Below, piece by piece: positions 18,631 to 27,294 of a DNA stretch of 64,000 bases. Under the pieces are notes generated by a model, which was not told the DNA's origin, did no database searches, and saw only the letters and a program-made list of their open reading frames with translations. The DNA comes from Thiorhodovibrio frisius (lineage in GTDB: Bacteria; Pseudomonadota; Gammaproteobacteria; Chromatiales; Chromatiaceae). Both the position numbers and the translations under genes were made by a program. Position 1 is the stretch's first letter; each line of letters starts with the position of its first letter. The stretch spans positions 5,326,501-5,390,500 of the forward strand of contig NZ_CP121471.1 in the NCBI RefSeq assembly GCF_033954835.1, read 5' to 3'.

Positions 18631-19101
18631 TTACCCGGCCTTGATCCCAGGCCCTTGGTCGATGCGCGAGACCAGCCAGTAGGTCGCGCCCAGAGCAATG
18701 ACCACCGCCGCCATCCCGATCAGATCGAGCGCGCTGTACTGACTCATATCGAGCACAATGATCTTCCGCGCGATGGCCATGAGCGCGGTGGCGATGACCA
18801 GCTTCACCGGAAACACATCGGAGCGAATATAGAGCGTGATATTGGCGAAGATCTCGAAGGCGATCAGCACCGCCAAGAAACCACTGAAGGTCTTGACGAT
18901 ATCCGGCACCATGAAAAAAGGCGCCGAGGTCAGGGCCTGATAGAGTTGATAAATGACACTGATCACGCCCTCGATAATCACCCCGACCATGGCAATGGCC
19001 AGCACATAGGCCGCACCGCGCATAATCCAGTGCAGCACCCGCAGCACGGGATCTGATGATTCGATCGGCAATTCTTCATGGCCCTGTTGTTTCGTTGCCA
19101 T
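18631..19101 (-). CDS. PsiE-like four-helix membrane protein
   Basis: I start at the second of two adjacent Met codons (19101) because AGGAG sits 6 bases before it. The 156-residue protein has four hydrophobic helices, with SDVFPVKLVIATALMAIARK in the middle, as in the phosphate-starvation-inducible PsiE family. The biochemical role of PsiE is unknown. The gene lies upstream of cbbM on the same strand, but the roughly 180-bp gap with a candidate promoter suggests separate transcription. Confidence 0.75.
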   Translation of the reverse strand: MATKQQGHEELPIESSDPVLRVLHWIMRGAAYVLAIAMVGVIIEGVISVIYQLYQALTSAPFFMVPDIVKTFSGFLAVLIAFEIFANITLYIRSDVFPVKLVIATALMAIARKIIVLDMSQYSALDLIGMAAVVIALGATYWLVSRIDQGPGIKAG

Positions 19102-19156
19102 CATCCTCTCCTGTTCAAACGTCCATCCCAAACGCCATTGGCCCCGCCGGCCCGTA

Positions 19157-20155
19157 TTAATCGCCGAACCATTTTGGGTTCAGCACCCCTGCCAGCTCAT
19201 CATAGCCAAGCAGCACATCGAAAATCCCGATGGCATAGGGTCCGATCTGATACTGACCAAAGATCACCATGAGACCATCGGCCAGCGGCAGCAATACCTG
19301 GTAATTGTCGGGCTCGGGGGCGGTTCCGGTGCGCAGCCAGTCATGGTCGGCGTCGGAGTCAAAGGGCTCACGCTGGGACAAACGCGCATAGCTCAGCTCG
19401 GCTAGCCGCGCCAGCCAGGCACTGCCCGGACGAAAGAGCCCTGCCGGCGAAATGGGCTCGCCCTGATCGCGACTGAACACCTGCGCCTGATGGATGAAGG
19501 CGCCGTGAGCGCCGCCGGTGTAGCTGTAGGTGGTGAAATCCAGGGTCCAGAAGCGCTCCCCGGCATAGCTGTGTGCCGCGTCGATTTCAATGGCCCAGGG
19601 CGGGCCGAGGTGGTCGCCCTGGTTGCCGTCGAGAAAGGACAGGTAGTCCTGGCGGAAATCCTGCAATTGCTGGCGCACCCAGGTTGCGATCTGGCGGTTC
19701 GCCTTTGTGGTGGCAACATCCTCACCCTCCAATCGCGGATACTTGGCCTTCAGCTCAACCAAGGGCCCCTGCTGGAGGATCTCCACCTCGCCGCCTGGCA
19801 GTTCCCGCTCCTTGATCGGTCCCAGCGGACCATCGACGCGAATGCGCAGTGCCGCGACCCGCTCGCGATAGGCATCTGCCAGGCACTCTGTGGTGTCGCA
19901 GCCATTGCGCTCGGCCAACCAATCGCGCTGATGGGCGCGCAGCGCCTCGGCAGCACCGCCTGCATCGCCCAGCGCCCGCCGGTAAAGCTCGCCCAGGGTC
20001 TCATCAAGCGACCCAAGCTCGGCGTCGGTGCAGATCAGGTGCTCAACCTGGCTGCTTGCCTTGCCGCAATCAAAGCTCGCAGCCTGCGCGGAAGCAGGCA
20101 GCGCGAGCAGAGAACAGAGCGCCAGAGGCAGAATGGGACTCCGCGTGGATTTCAT
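19157..20155 (-). CDS. Secreted protein with DUF1311 (LprI-like) and DUF3298 domains
   Basis: The start at 20155 gives a clear signal peptide (MKSTRSPILPLALCSLLALP, cleaved near AQAA). The mature protein begins with a Cys-containing LprI/DUF1311-type domain (FDCGKASSQVEHLICTD, QRDWLAERNGC). A C-terminal domain of the DUF3298/RsiV type follows (SYTGGAHGAF). DUF1311 proteins include periplasmic lysozyme-inhibitor-like proteins. The role here is unknown, but the location should be periplasmic. Length 332 residues. Confidence 0.75.
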   Translation of the reverse strand: MKSTRSPILPLALCSLLALPASAQAASFDCGKASSQVEHLICTDAELGSLDETLGELYRRALGDAGGAAEALRAHQRDWLAERNGCDTTECLADAYRERVAALRIRVDGPLGPIKERELPGGEVEILQQGPLVELKAKYPRLEGEDVATTKANRQIATWVRQQLQDFRQDYLSFLDGNQGDHLGPPWAIEIDAAHSYAGERFWTLDFTTYSYTGGAHGAFIHQAQVFSRDQGEPISPAGLFRPGSAWLARLAELSYARLSQREPFDSDADHDWLRTGTAPEPDNYQVLLPLADGLMVIFGQYQIGPYAIGIFDVLLGYDELAGVLNPKWFGD

Positions 20156-20199
20156 GGCAATCGTAACGTCTTTGAACATAATCAACCCCAACAGTCAGG

Positions 20200-21093
20200 T
20201 TAGTTGCTGGTTTGCGCCTCGGCCTGTTGGCACGTCAAGGCCGCGCGATAAAGCCGGTTGCGTTGTCCGCCGGTAATGCGCGCGGTCAGGGCGGCTGCCT
20301 GGCGAGTCGGCAACTCGGCACACAGAATTGCGAGAATGCGTGCTTCTTCGCGCTCCTGCTCGGCGCCCTCATCGCCACTGGCCCCCGTGACCAAAAGCAC
20401 AAACTCTCCGAGTTGCTGGTCAGTGTCCGCGCTGAGGCGCGCGTGCAGGTCACCGAGGGTGCCGGTCAAAAAGGTCTCGAAGCGCTTAGTCAATTCGCGT
20501 GCGATGACGGCCTGTCTTGTCTCGCCGAGCACGGCAGCGCTGTCTTCCAGGGTCGCCATCATGCGTTTGCCGCTCTCGTAGAGAAGCAGGGTGCCCGGTT
20601 CCTTGGCGACCTGGTCGAAAAAAGCCCGCCGCGCGGCGCTGCTGCGGGGCGGGAAGCCGAGAAACAGAAAACGGTCGCTCGGCAAACCAGCCGCCGACAG
20701 CGCACAGATCAGGGCGCTGGGTCCGGGGACCGGGATCACCCTAATGCCTTGGGCGCGGGCCTCGCGCACCAGAGTGAAGCCCGTATCGTTGATGAGTGGG
20801 GTGCCGGCATCGCTGATGAGTGCGATGCTGTCGCCAGCCTGGAGCCGGCTGAGCAGGCGCGGATGGGTGCGTGCCTCGTTATGGTCATGGTAGGCGCACA
20901 ACGGCTTGCGGATGCCCAGGTGGTCGAGCAGGCGGCGGCTGTGGCGGGTGTCCTCACAGGCAATCAAATCCACCCCGGCCAGGATCGCGGCGGCACGCGC
21001 GGTTAAATCCTCAAGATTGCCGATGGGCGTGGCCACCACGTATAGTACGCCGGACCCGAGGGCCGCATCCAACTGATTTGGCGGAGACACCAT
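20200..21093 (-). CDS. rsmI: 16S rRNA 2'-O-ribose methyltransferase RsmI
   Basis: The 297-residue protein carries the RsmI signatures GVLYVVATPIGNLEDLT, IACEDTRHSRRLLDHLGI, SDAGTPLINDTG and PVPGPSALICALSAAGLPSDRF. It methylates the ribose of C1402 in 16S rRNA. I chose the start at 21093 because it leaves 14 residues before the GVLYVV block, close to E. coli RsmI. A longer frame is open upstream but runs into the divergent lpoA gene. The ATG overlaps the lpoA ATG on the opposite strand. Confidence 0.94.
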   Translation of the reverse strand: MVSPPNQLDAALGSGVLYVVATPIGNLEDLTARAAAILAGVDLIACEDTRHSRRLLDHLGIRKPLCAYHDHNEARTHPRLLSRLQAGDSIALISDAGTPLINDTGFTLVREARAQGIRVIPVPGPSALICALSAAGLPSDRFLFLGFPPRSSAARRAFFDQVAKEPGTLLLYESGKRMMATLEDSAAVLGETRQAVIARELTKRFETFLTGTLGDLHARLSADTDQQLGEFVLLVTGASGDEGAEQEREEARILAILCAELPTRQAAALTARITGGQRNRLYRAALTCQQAEAQTSN

Positions 21094-22981
21094 GAACCCA
21101 ATCCTGTTCGTTCCCCGTTCCGTTTGCAACCCAGGCGCTGGCCTGTCAGGACTCGCCATCGGCGCCCTTGTGATCCTGCTTGCCGGCTGCGCCACGGCGC
21201 CGGGCGGGGATGACCGGCAACTCCTGACTGGCGTGTCTGCGCCGGCACTGGCGGAGATTACCTCAACGGCGGCCGCAGGCGATGCGCTCGGCGCGGCCGA
21301 GGCCTATCTGGCGTTGGCCAAACAATCCCCGGCACCAGCACGCCAGGCACTCGAGCTGCGCGCGGCCGAGTCCTTTTACCTGGCTGGTCAATCCCAGCGC
21401 GCGCTGCGCACTCTGGGTGCCATCGACAGCGGCCGCCTCAATGCCGGGCTGCGCAACCAGGAGCACCTGATTGCCGCACGCGCTGCCCTACAAACCGCCC
21501 TACCAGAGCGCACGCTCTCTGAGCTTAACCGACTCAGTGCCTTCGGCCTGCCACCGGAGTATCGCATCGAGCGCCTCGGCCTGATGGCGGCAGCTTACCG
21601 CCAGAGCGGCGATCCCGTCCAGGCCGCCGAGAAGCTTGATGAAATCGACCGCCTGCTCAGCGGCTCGCAACAGCAACGTCTCGACAACCAGGTCTCACTG
21701 CTGCTGACACTCTCGGTGCTGGAACCATCGCGCTTGCGCGAGCTCAGCCAAAAGGGCAGCGGACGCCTGCGCGCCTGGGCTGGTCTCGCGGAGCTGTTCT
21801 CCAATACCGACCGGGCCGATGCCTCCCTGCTCGGTCGTTATCGCACATGGCGCTCGCGCCACGGCAGCCTGCCAGTCGGCGAACAACTGCCACGCGCCTA
21901 CTATGCCGCCCTGGCCGGCGACTATGCACCTGGCACCGATGCCTGGGTGCTGCTACCCCGGAGCGGTCACTTCGCCGGCGCCGGCATGGCTGTTGATCGG
22001 GGCGTGCGCCATGCCGACACCCTCAACGCCGGTGGTAGTCGCCCAAGCATCAAAACAGCCGACAGCGCCAATGGGGTGGAAGCCGCCTACGAACGCGCCG
22101 TGTCAAGCGGTGCCGATCTCATCATTGGTCCGCTGCAAAAATCGGGCGTCAATTCGGTCAGTCGCCGTCGCCAGTTACCCGTTCCCACGCTGGCGCTGAA
22201 TCGTGACAGCGAGGGTCGCGCCCTTCCCGAAACGCTGGATCAATTTGCCCTGGCACCCGAGGACGAAGCCATCAGCGCAGCGAATCATGCCTGGGCATCC
22301 GGTTTACGCTCGGCCCTGCTGCTGTATCCGCAGGGCCCCTGGGGGAATCGCATGGCCGGCGCCTTCCGCGAGCACTGGGGGGCCCTTGGCGGTAAGCTTG
22401 TGGGCGAGACTGTTTATGGAACCACTCCAGCGAGTATGGGCACGGCAGTCGAAACCCTGCTCGCGCCCGCCAAAGGCGATTTGATTTTCCTGGTTTCTAC
22501 CAGCGCCAACGCACAAGAATTGTGGAATCCGCTGAAGCTTGCTAATTCGCGCAAGCTTCCGGTGCTCGCCACCTCGCATGTTTACAGCGGCAGCGCCACG
22601 GATTCCCTGGCCCTGACCGGGCTCTATTTTGTCGATATGCCTTGGCTGATCAATGCCAGCGGTCCGGGCGGGTCAATGCCGCAGCTATCACAAGGCGCCG
22701 GAGCCTCCAGCGCAACACTCACCCGCCTGTCCGCCATGGGCGTTGACAGCTACCGTCTGGCCCCGCGCAGCGGCGCCATGCGCCAGCACCCGGGGCACTT
22801 CTTGCCTGGCGTCAGCGGCGGGCTCAGCATCGATGGCACCGGTCGCGTGCTGCGCACCCTGGCATTGGCGCGCTTCGAGGCCAGCGGCCCGGTTGCTGTC
22901 GACCGCATCGAGCCGGCGCGCCCATCTGAGCGCAAGAACGCCAGTGCGACGCCCGCCACGCCCTTGCTAGCCGGCCAATGA
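21092..22981 (+). CDS. lpoA: Penicillin-binding protein activator LpoA-like lipoprotein
   Basis: The 629-residue protein has a signal sequence ending in a lipobox (LLAGC, Cys near residue 33), an N-terminal helical TPR-like region and a C-terminal periplasmic-binding-like region (SGADLIIGPLQKSGVN). It lies divergent to rsmI and upstream of yraN, as in many gammaproteobacteria. LpoA is an outer-membrane lipoprotein that activates PBP1a. A GGAG precedes the ATG. The extreme C-terminus is disordered. Confidence 0.88.
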   Translation: MNPILFVPRSVCNPGAGLSGLAIGALVILLAGCATAPGGDDRQLLTGVSAPALAEITSTAAAGDALGAAEAYLALAKQSPAPARQALELRAAESFYLAGQSQRALRTLGAIDSGRLNAGLRNQEHLIAARAALQTALPERTLSELNRLSAFGLPPEYRIERLGLMAAAYRQSGDPVQAAEKLDEIDRLLSGSQQQRLDNQVSLLLTLSVLEPSRLRELSQKGSGRLRAWAGLAELFSNTDRADASLLGRYRTWRSRHGSLPVGEQLPRAYYAALAGDYAPGTDAWVLLPRSGHFAGAGMAVDRGVRHADTLNAGGSRPSIKTADSANGVEAAYERAVSSGADLIIGPLQKSGVNSVSRRRQLPVPTLALNRDSEGRALPETLDQFALAPEDEAISAANHAWASGLRSALLLYPQGPWGNRMAGAFREHWGALGGKLVGETVYGTTPASMGTAVETLLAPAKGDLIFLVSTSANAQELWNPLKLANSRKLPVLATSHVYSGSATDSLALTGLYFVDMPWLINASGPGGSMPQLSQGAGASSATLTRLSAMGVDSYRLAPRSGAMRQHPGHFLPGVSGGLSIDGTGRVLRTLALARFEASGPVAVDRIEPARPSERKNASATPATPLLAGQ

Positions 22982-23397
22982 CCGCAGTGCGCGAGCCTCG
23001 CGCCGCCATGGGCACAGATGGCAGGCGCGCCCCTGCCCAGTGCACGACGGCAGTGGCGCGCGGCCAGAGCTACGAGGCCGAGGCCAGGCGCTATCTTGAG
23101 GCACGCGGGCTCGAGTGGATTGCTTCCAACCACCGCTGCCGCTTCGGGGAGATCGATCTCATCATGCGCGAGGGCCAGGTACTGGCGTTCATCGAGGTGC
23201 GCTTTCGGCGCTCACAGCGCTTCGGCGGCGCTGGCGCGAGCGTCGATGCACGCAAGCAGCGCCGACTGATCATGGCCGCGCGCCATTATCTGAGCCGCCA
23301 CCCGACTGACAGCGCCTGCCGCTTCGATGTGGTGGCGATCAACGGCGAGGAACAATTTCAGTGGATCAAGGGAGCTTTTGATGCATCCGAGCAATAA
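22978..23397 (+). CDS. yraN: YraN/UPF0102 nuclease-fold protein
   Basis: The 139-residue protein overlaps lpoA by 4 bases (ATGA). The UPF0102 core is clear: GQSYEAEARRYLEARGLEW, FGEIDLIMREGQVLAFIEVR and ARKQRRLIMAARHYL. The family has a Holliday-junction-resolvase-like nuclease fold, and no firm cellular role is established. The first 25 residues are extra compared with typical members, so the true start could be a later codon. Confidence 0.9.
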   Translation: MTAVREPRAAMGTDGRRAPAQCTTAVARGQSYEAEARRYLEARGLEWIASNHRCRFGEIDLIMREGQVLAFIEVRFRRSQRFGGAGASVDARKQRRLIMAARHYLSRHPTDSACRFDVVAINGEEQFQWIKGAFDASEQ

Positions 23398-24046
23398 AAC
23401 CACCGCTGCCGCAATCCCGACCTGGCGCTTGCACCGCTGGTCCCTGGCAATCCCGCTGGCGCTGGTCGCGACCCTGCCGCTGCTGACCAGCTGCGCGCCC
23501 ATAGTAGTCGGCGGTGTCGCCTTAGGTGGCGCGGTACTGCATGAACGTCGATCCGCGCAAACAGTGCTGGGTGACGAGGGCATCGAATTGCAGGCCATTC
23601 ATTACTATCACCAAAACCCGGATATCAGCGAGCACAGCAGTATTTCGGTCACCAGCTACAACTACGAAGCACTGCTGACCGGCCAGGCCGAGACTGCCGA
23701 TGTGTCGCGACGATATGCCGAGATCATCGCCCGTCTGCCCAATGTCACCAAGGTTTACAACGAGGTCGAAATCGGCCCGAACATCAGCCTGACGCGCAAG
23801 AGTCAGGATACCTATCTCGGCTCGCGCGCCAAGCTGGCGCTGGCCGACATTCAGATCCCGGACTTCGACCCGCTGCGGGTCAAAGTGGTGGCCGAAAACG
23901 GCGTGATCTACCTGATGGGCCTGGTCACCCCGGAGGAAGCCGATGCTGCGGTAGAGAAGGTAAGGCGCATTCCGGGCGTCGTGCGCGTGGTGCGTATTTT
24001 TAACGTCATCAATGCAGCCGCCACAGCACCCCCTCAGGCTTCCTGA
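23381..24046 (+). CDS. dolP: BON-domain outer-membrane lipoprotein DolP (YraP)
   Basis: Starting at 23381, after an AAGGGAG site, gives a lipoprotein signal (LLTSC lipobox). The mature part has two BON domains (about residues 55-125 and 135-205). DolP supports outer-membrane integrity and envelope protein assembly. It overlaps yraN by 17 bases. diaA, which separates yraN and dolP in E. coli, is absent. Length 221 residues. Confidence 0.88.
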   Translation: MHPSNKTTAAAIPTWRLHRWSLAIPLALVATLPLLTSCAPIVVGGVALGGAVLHERRSAQTVLGDEGIELQAIHYYHQNPDISEHSSISVTSYNYEALLTGQAETADVSRRYAEIIARLPNVTKVYNEVEIGPNISLTRKSQDTYLGSRAKLALADIQIPDFDPLRVKVVAENGVIYLMGLVTPEEADAAVEKVRRIPGVVRVVRIFNVINAAATAPPQAS

Positions 24047-25457
24047 TCGGCTCGCGCGCGCGCTGGCGGATATCGTCGGCGCCGATGCGCTGCTCACCGA
24101 TCCAGCAGACTGCTGGGCCTATGGATATGACAACAGCCGCCGACAAGGGCAGCCGGGGGCCGTGGTCTTTGTGCGCGCTGCCGAGCAGGTGCGGCAACTG
24201 GTGCAACTCTGCGCGGACGCGCACTTACCGGTCACCGGGCGCGGCTTAGGAACCGGCACCACGGGTGCGACAGTGCCCGAACGCGGCGGGCTGGTCATTG
24301 CCTTCGAGCGCATGAACCGCCTGCTCCAGATCGACGGCGCCAATCGGCTTGCCCGCGTCGAGCCCGGACTGACCAATCAGGCGTTGCAGCAGGCGCTGGA
24401 AAAACATGGCTTTTTCTGGCCGCCGGACCCAACCAGCGCGGCGGTCTGCACCATCGGCGGCAATCTGGCGTATAACTCCGCCGGGCCCCGCGCCGTCAAA
24501 TACGGCACCCCACGCGAAAACACCCTGGGCCTGACGGCGGTGACTGGCACCGGCGAGCTGATTCGCACCGGTGTGAATACCACCAAGGGCGTGGTCGGTT
24601 ATGACCTGACCCGGCTGCTGATCGGCTCAGAGGGCACTCTGGGGTTGATTGTCGGTGCCACCCTCAAGCTCAGCCCTCTGCCCGAGGCCCGCCGCACCCT
24701 GGCCGCAACCTACAAAGACATCCATGCCGCCGCCACCGCTGTCGCCGCCATCATGGCGCAACCGGTCACGCCCTGCGCGCTCGAGTTCATGGATGCCGCA
24801 GCCATCGAGATGGTGCGCGAGTTCTCTGATCTTGGCCTCGCTCCCGAGACCGGCGCCATGCTGATGATCGAGGTCGACGGACCTGCTGGTTGTGTTGAGA
24901 TTTCCGCAGCCGCTGTCAGCGCCGCCGCGCGCGTGCCGGGCCTGCTGGAACTGCGCACCGCCGCCGATCCGGCTGATGTGGCGGCCCTGTGGAAAACGCG
25001 CAAGGCACTATCGCCGGCGTTGCGCCATGTGGCGCCGAAAAAAATCAACGAAGACGTGGTGGTGCCCGTCTCTCACATGGCAAGCTTCATTGATGGACTT
25101 GATCAGCTCTCGCGCCGCACCGGCATTCGCATCGTCAACTTTGGCCACGCCGGCAATGGCAACATCCATGTCAACTTGCTGGTCGACCCCGATGACAGCG
25201 ACGAACTGCGCCGCGCCCAGGAGTGCCTGAACGCGGTTTTTGACCTGGTGGTGCACTTCGGCGGCACCCTGTCCGGCGAGCATGGCGTGGGGCTAGAGAA
25301 ACGTGACTTCGTCGACCGCGAACTCGATCCGGCTGCCTTGCGGCTGATGCATGCCATTAAGCGTCAGTTCGACCCCGCTGGCATTCTCAACCCTGGCAAG
25401 GGACTGCCCGCGCCCGGGCCAGAATCCGAACCCAAATCCCAATCCCAATCCGAGTAA
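24012..25457 (+). CDS. FAD-binding 2-hydroxy-acid oxidase, GlcD/D-lactate dehydrogenase type
   Basis: The 481-residue flavoprotein has an N-terminal PCMH-type FAD-binding domain (PVTGRGLGTGTTGATVPERG, IGGNLAYNSAGPRAVKYG) and a C-terminal oxidase domain ending with FGGTLSGEHGVGLEKRDF. These proteins oxidise glycolate, D-lactate or related 2-hydroxy acids. The GlcE and GlcF partners are not next to it, so glycolate oxidase cannot be asserted. In an organism with RuBisCO, a role in clearing glycolate is possible. It overlaps dolP by 35 bases. Confidence 0.88.
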   Translation: MQPPQHPLRLPDRLARALADIVGADALLTDPADCWAYGYDNSRRQGQPGAVVFVRAAEQVRQLVQLCADAHLPVTGRGLGTGTTGATVPERGGLVIAFERMNRLLQIDGANRLARVEPGLTNQALQQALEKHGFFWPPDPTSAAVCTIGGNLAYNSAGPRAVKYGTPRENTLGLTAVTGTGELIRTGVNTTKGVVGYDLTRLLIGSEGTLGLIVGATLKLSPLPEARRTLAATYKDIHAAATAVAAIMAQPVTPCALEFMDAAAIEMVREFSDLGLAPETGAMLMIEVDGPAGCVEISAAAVSAAARVPGLLELRTAADPADVAALWKTRKALSPALRHVAPKKINEDVVVPVSHMASFIDGLDQLSRRTGIRIVNFGHAGNGNIHVNLLVDPDDSDELRRAQECLNAVFDLVVHFGGTLSGEHGVGLEKRDFVDRELDPAALRLMHAIKRQFDPAGILNPGKGLPAPGPESEPKSQSQSE

Positions 25458-25472
25458 CCTGAAACCATCACC

Positions 25473-26960
25473 ATGAGCGAATCCAGCCTGATTGCCAGCC
25501 TAATGCTGTTAACGCACTTCGCGTTCCAAGTCGGCGTCGCCATGCGCGCGCTGCTACGTCCGCATCGTGAACCCGCTGCGCGCATGACCTGGGTTGTCTT
25601 GATCTTCGCCGTGCCGGTGGCGGGCTTTGTCGCCTACCTGCTGGTGGGCGAGACCAATATCGGTCGGCGCCGGGTGAAGCGCCTGCGCCAATCGCTCGCG
25701 CGCCTGCCAGCGCCGCAACAGATGGCCAATCCTGACGCCGGGACCAGCGGATCAGACAGCATTCCTGAACAGCACCGCCATCTATTCCGCTTAGGCGAGT
25801 CCATTAGCGGCTTTGCTCCGATCAGTGGCAACCAGGCGCACCTGCTCGCTGACTCCTCAGCCACCATCGATGCCCTGGTGGCAGACATCGATGCCGCGCG
25901 CGATCATGTGCATCTGCTGTTTTACATCTGGCTGCCGGACAATAACGGCCAGCGCGTGGCCGAGGCGCTGATGCGCGCGGCGCAGCGCGGTGTCGTCTGC
26001 CGTGCGCTGGCCGATGATCTCGGCTCGAGGCGCATGATCCGCTCCGAGCACTGGCAGCAGATGCAGGCTTCAGGGGTGCGCCTGGCACGCGCGCTGCCCA
26101 TCGGCAACCCGCTGCTGCGGGTGCTAACCGGACGCATCGATTTGCGCAATCACCGCAAAATCGTGGTGATTGATGACTGGATCACCTACTGCGGCAGCCA
26201 GAACTGCGCCGATGCGGAATTTCTGATCAAGGCCAAATACGCGCCCTGGGTCGATCTGATGGTGCGCTTCGAGGGCCCCATCGCGCGCCAGAACCAGTAT
26301 CTGTTCGCCAGCGACTGGGTGCCCCATGTCGACGATGACATAGACGCCCTGCTGCGGCGTCCGCTGCCACAAACTGCGCCAGAGCCGGGATCAGTCTCAG
26401 CCTCTCGCAGTGACCTGCCGGCACAGGTGATAGGCACTGGCCCGACGGTGCGCTGGTCCGCCATGCCGGAGGTGTTTGAGGCGCTGATTTACAGCGCGCG
26501 CCATGAGCTGACCATTACCACCCCCTACTATGTGCCCGATGAGTCCATTCAAGCGGCGCTCTGCGCCAGTGCGCGCCGTGGCGTGCGCACCACGATTGTC
26601 TTTCCAGCGCGCAATGACAGCCGCATCGTCGCCGCCGCCAGTCGCAGCTACTATGCCGAGCTGCTGGCGGCCGGCGTACGCATCTTTGAGTATCCCAAGG
26701 GGCTGCTGCATGCCAAGTCGCTGACCATGGATGGCGCCATCAGCCTGATCGGCTCGGCCAACATGGACAGGCGCAGCTTCGAGCTAAACTACGAAAACAA
26801 CATTCTCCTCCATGACCCGGCCCTGACAGCCAGTCTGCGCGAGCGCCAGCAGCACTATCTGGCCGACTCAGTGCCCGTCACGCCCGAGCAGGTTAGCTCC
26901 TGGAGCTGGCGCTGGCGACTGTGGAACAACACAGTCGCCATGCTGGGGCCGGTGCTTTAA
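25473..26960 (+). CDS. cls: Cardiolipin synthase, phospholipase D family
   Basis: The 495-residue protein has two N-terminal membrane helices and two HKD motifs: NHRKIVVIDDW and LHAKSLTMDGAISLIGSANMD (shown in part). These define ClsA-type enzymes that condense two phosphatidylglycerols into cardiolipin at the inner membrane. It starts 15 bp after the flavoprotein gene. Its stop overlaps by 4 bases the stop of a convergent small gene. Confidence 0.92.
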   Translation: MSESSLIASLMLLTHFAFQVGVAMRALLRPHREPAARMTWVVLIFAVPVAGFVAYLLVGETNIGRRRVKRLRQSLARLPAPQQMANPDAGTSGSDSIPEQHRHLFRLGESISGFAPISGNQAHLLADSSATIDALVADIDAARDHVHLLFYIWLPDNNGQRVAEALMRAAQRGVVCRALADDLGSRRMIRSEHWQQMQASGVRLARALPIGNPLLRVLTGRIDLRNHRKIVVIDDWITYCGSQNCADAEFLIKAKYAPWVDLMVRFEGPIARQNQYLFASDWVPHVDDDIDALLRRPLPQTAPEPGSVSASRSDLPAQVIGTGPTVRWSAMPEVFEALIYSARHELTITTPYYVPDESIQAALCASARRGVRTTIVFPARNDSRIVAAASRSYYAELLAAGVRIFEYPKGLLHAKSLTMDGAISLIGSANMDRRSFELNYENNILLHDPALTASLRERQQHYLADSVPVTPEQVSSWSWRWRLWNNTVAMLGPVL

Positions 26961-27247
26961 CCCGGTCCGCTCGCGCGTTCCTCGTTCGCCAAGGCTTGTT
27001 CGGTGATCTGGTGGTAGAGATCCACCGCGCGGCTGTAGAGTGCTTGCAAATCCGGGCGTTGATCCACCATGGGCTTGATGCGCTGCGCGTCCTCAAACAC
27101 CCGGGCAAGAAAATCCATATCGAAGGTCTCCAGGGTCGCCCCCTGATCAACCCGCTCTTTGATTTCCAGCGCACGCGGCAGGCGAAACTTCTCAAAACGC
27201 TCCAGAAAGGCGATGGTCACGCCTTCCTGCTCTTGGCTGTCAGTCAT
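26957..27247 (-). CDS. Small hypothetical protein
   Basis: A 96-residue, mostly helical soluble protein with no recognised domain (FLERFEKFRLPRALEIKERV, DAQRIKPMVDQRPDLQALYS). AAGGA lies 8 bases before the ATG, which supports real translation. It may share a transcript with the triheme cytochrome gene 47 bp upstream. Confidence 0.6.
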   Translation of the reverse strand: MTDSQEQEGVTIAFLERFEKFRLPRALEIKERVDQGATLETFDMDFLARVFEDAQRIKPMVDQRPDLQALYSRAVDLYHQITEQALANEERASGPG

Positions 27248-27294
27248 GGGCGAGTTCCTTATCTTGCCTCTTGTGAATCGCGGCAGCCGCCGGG

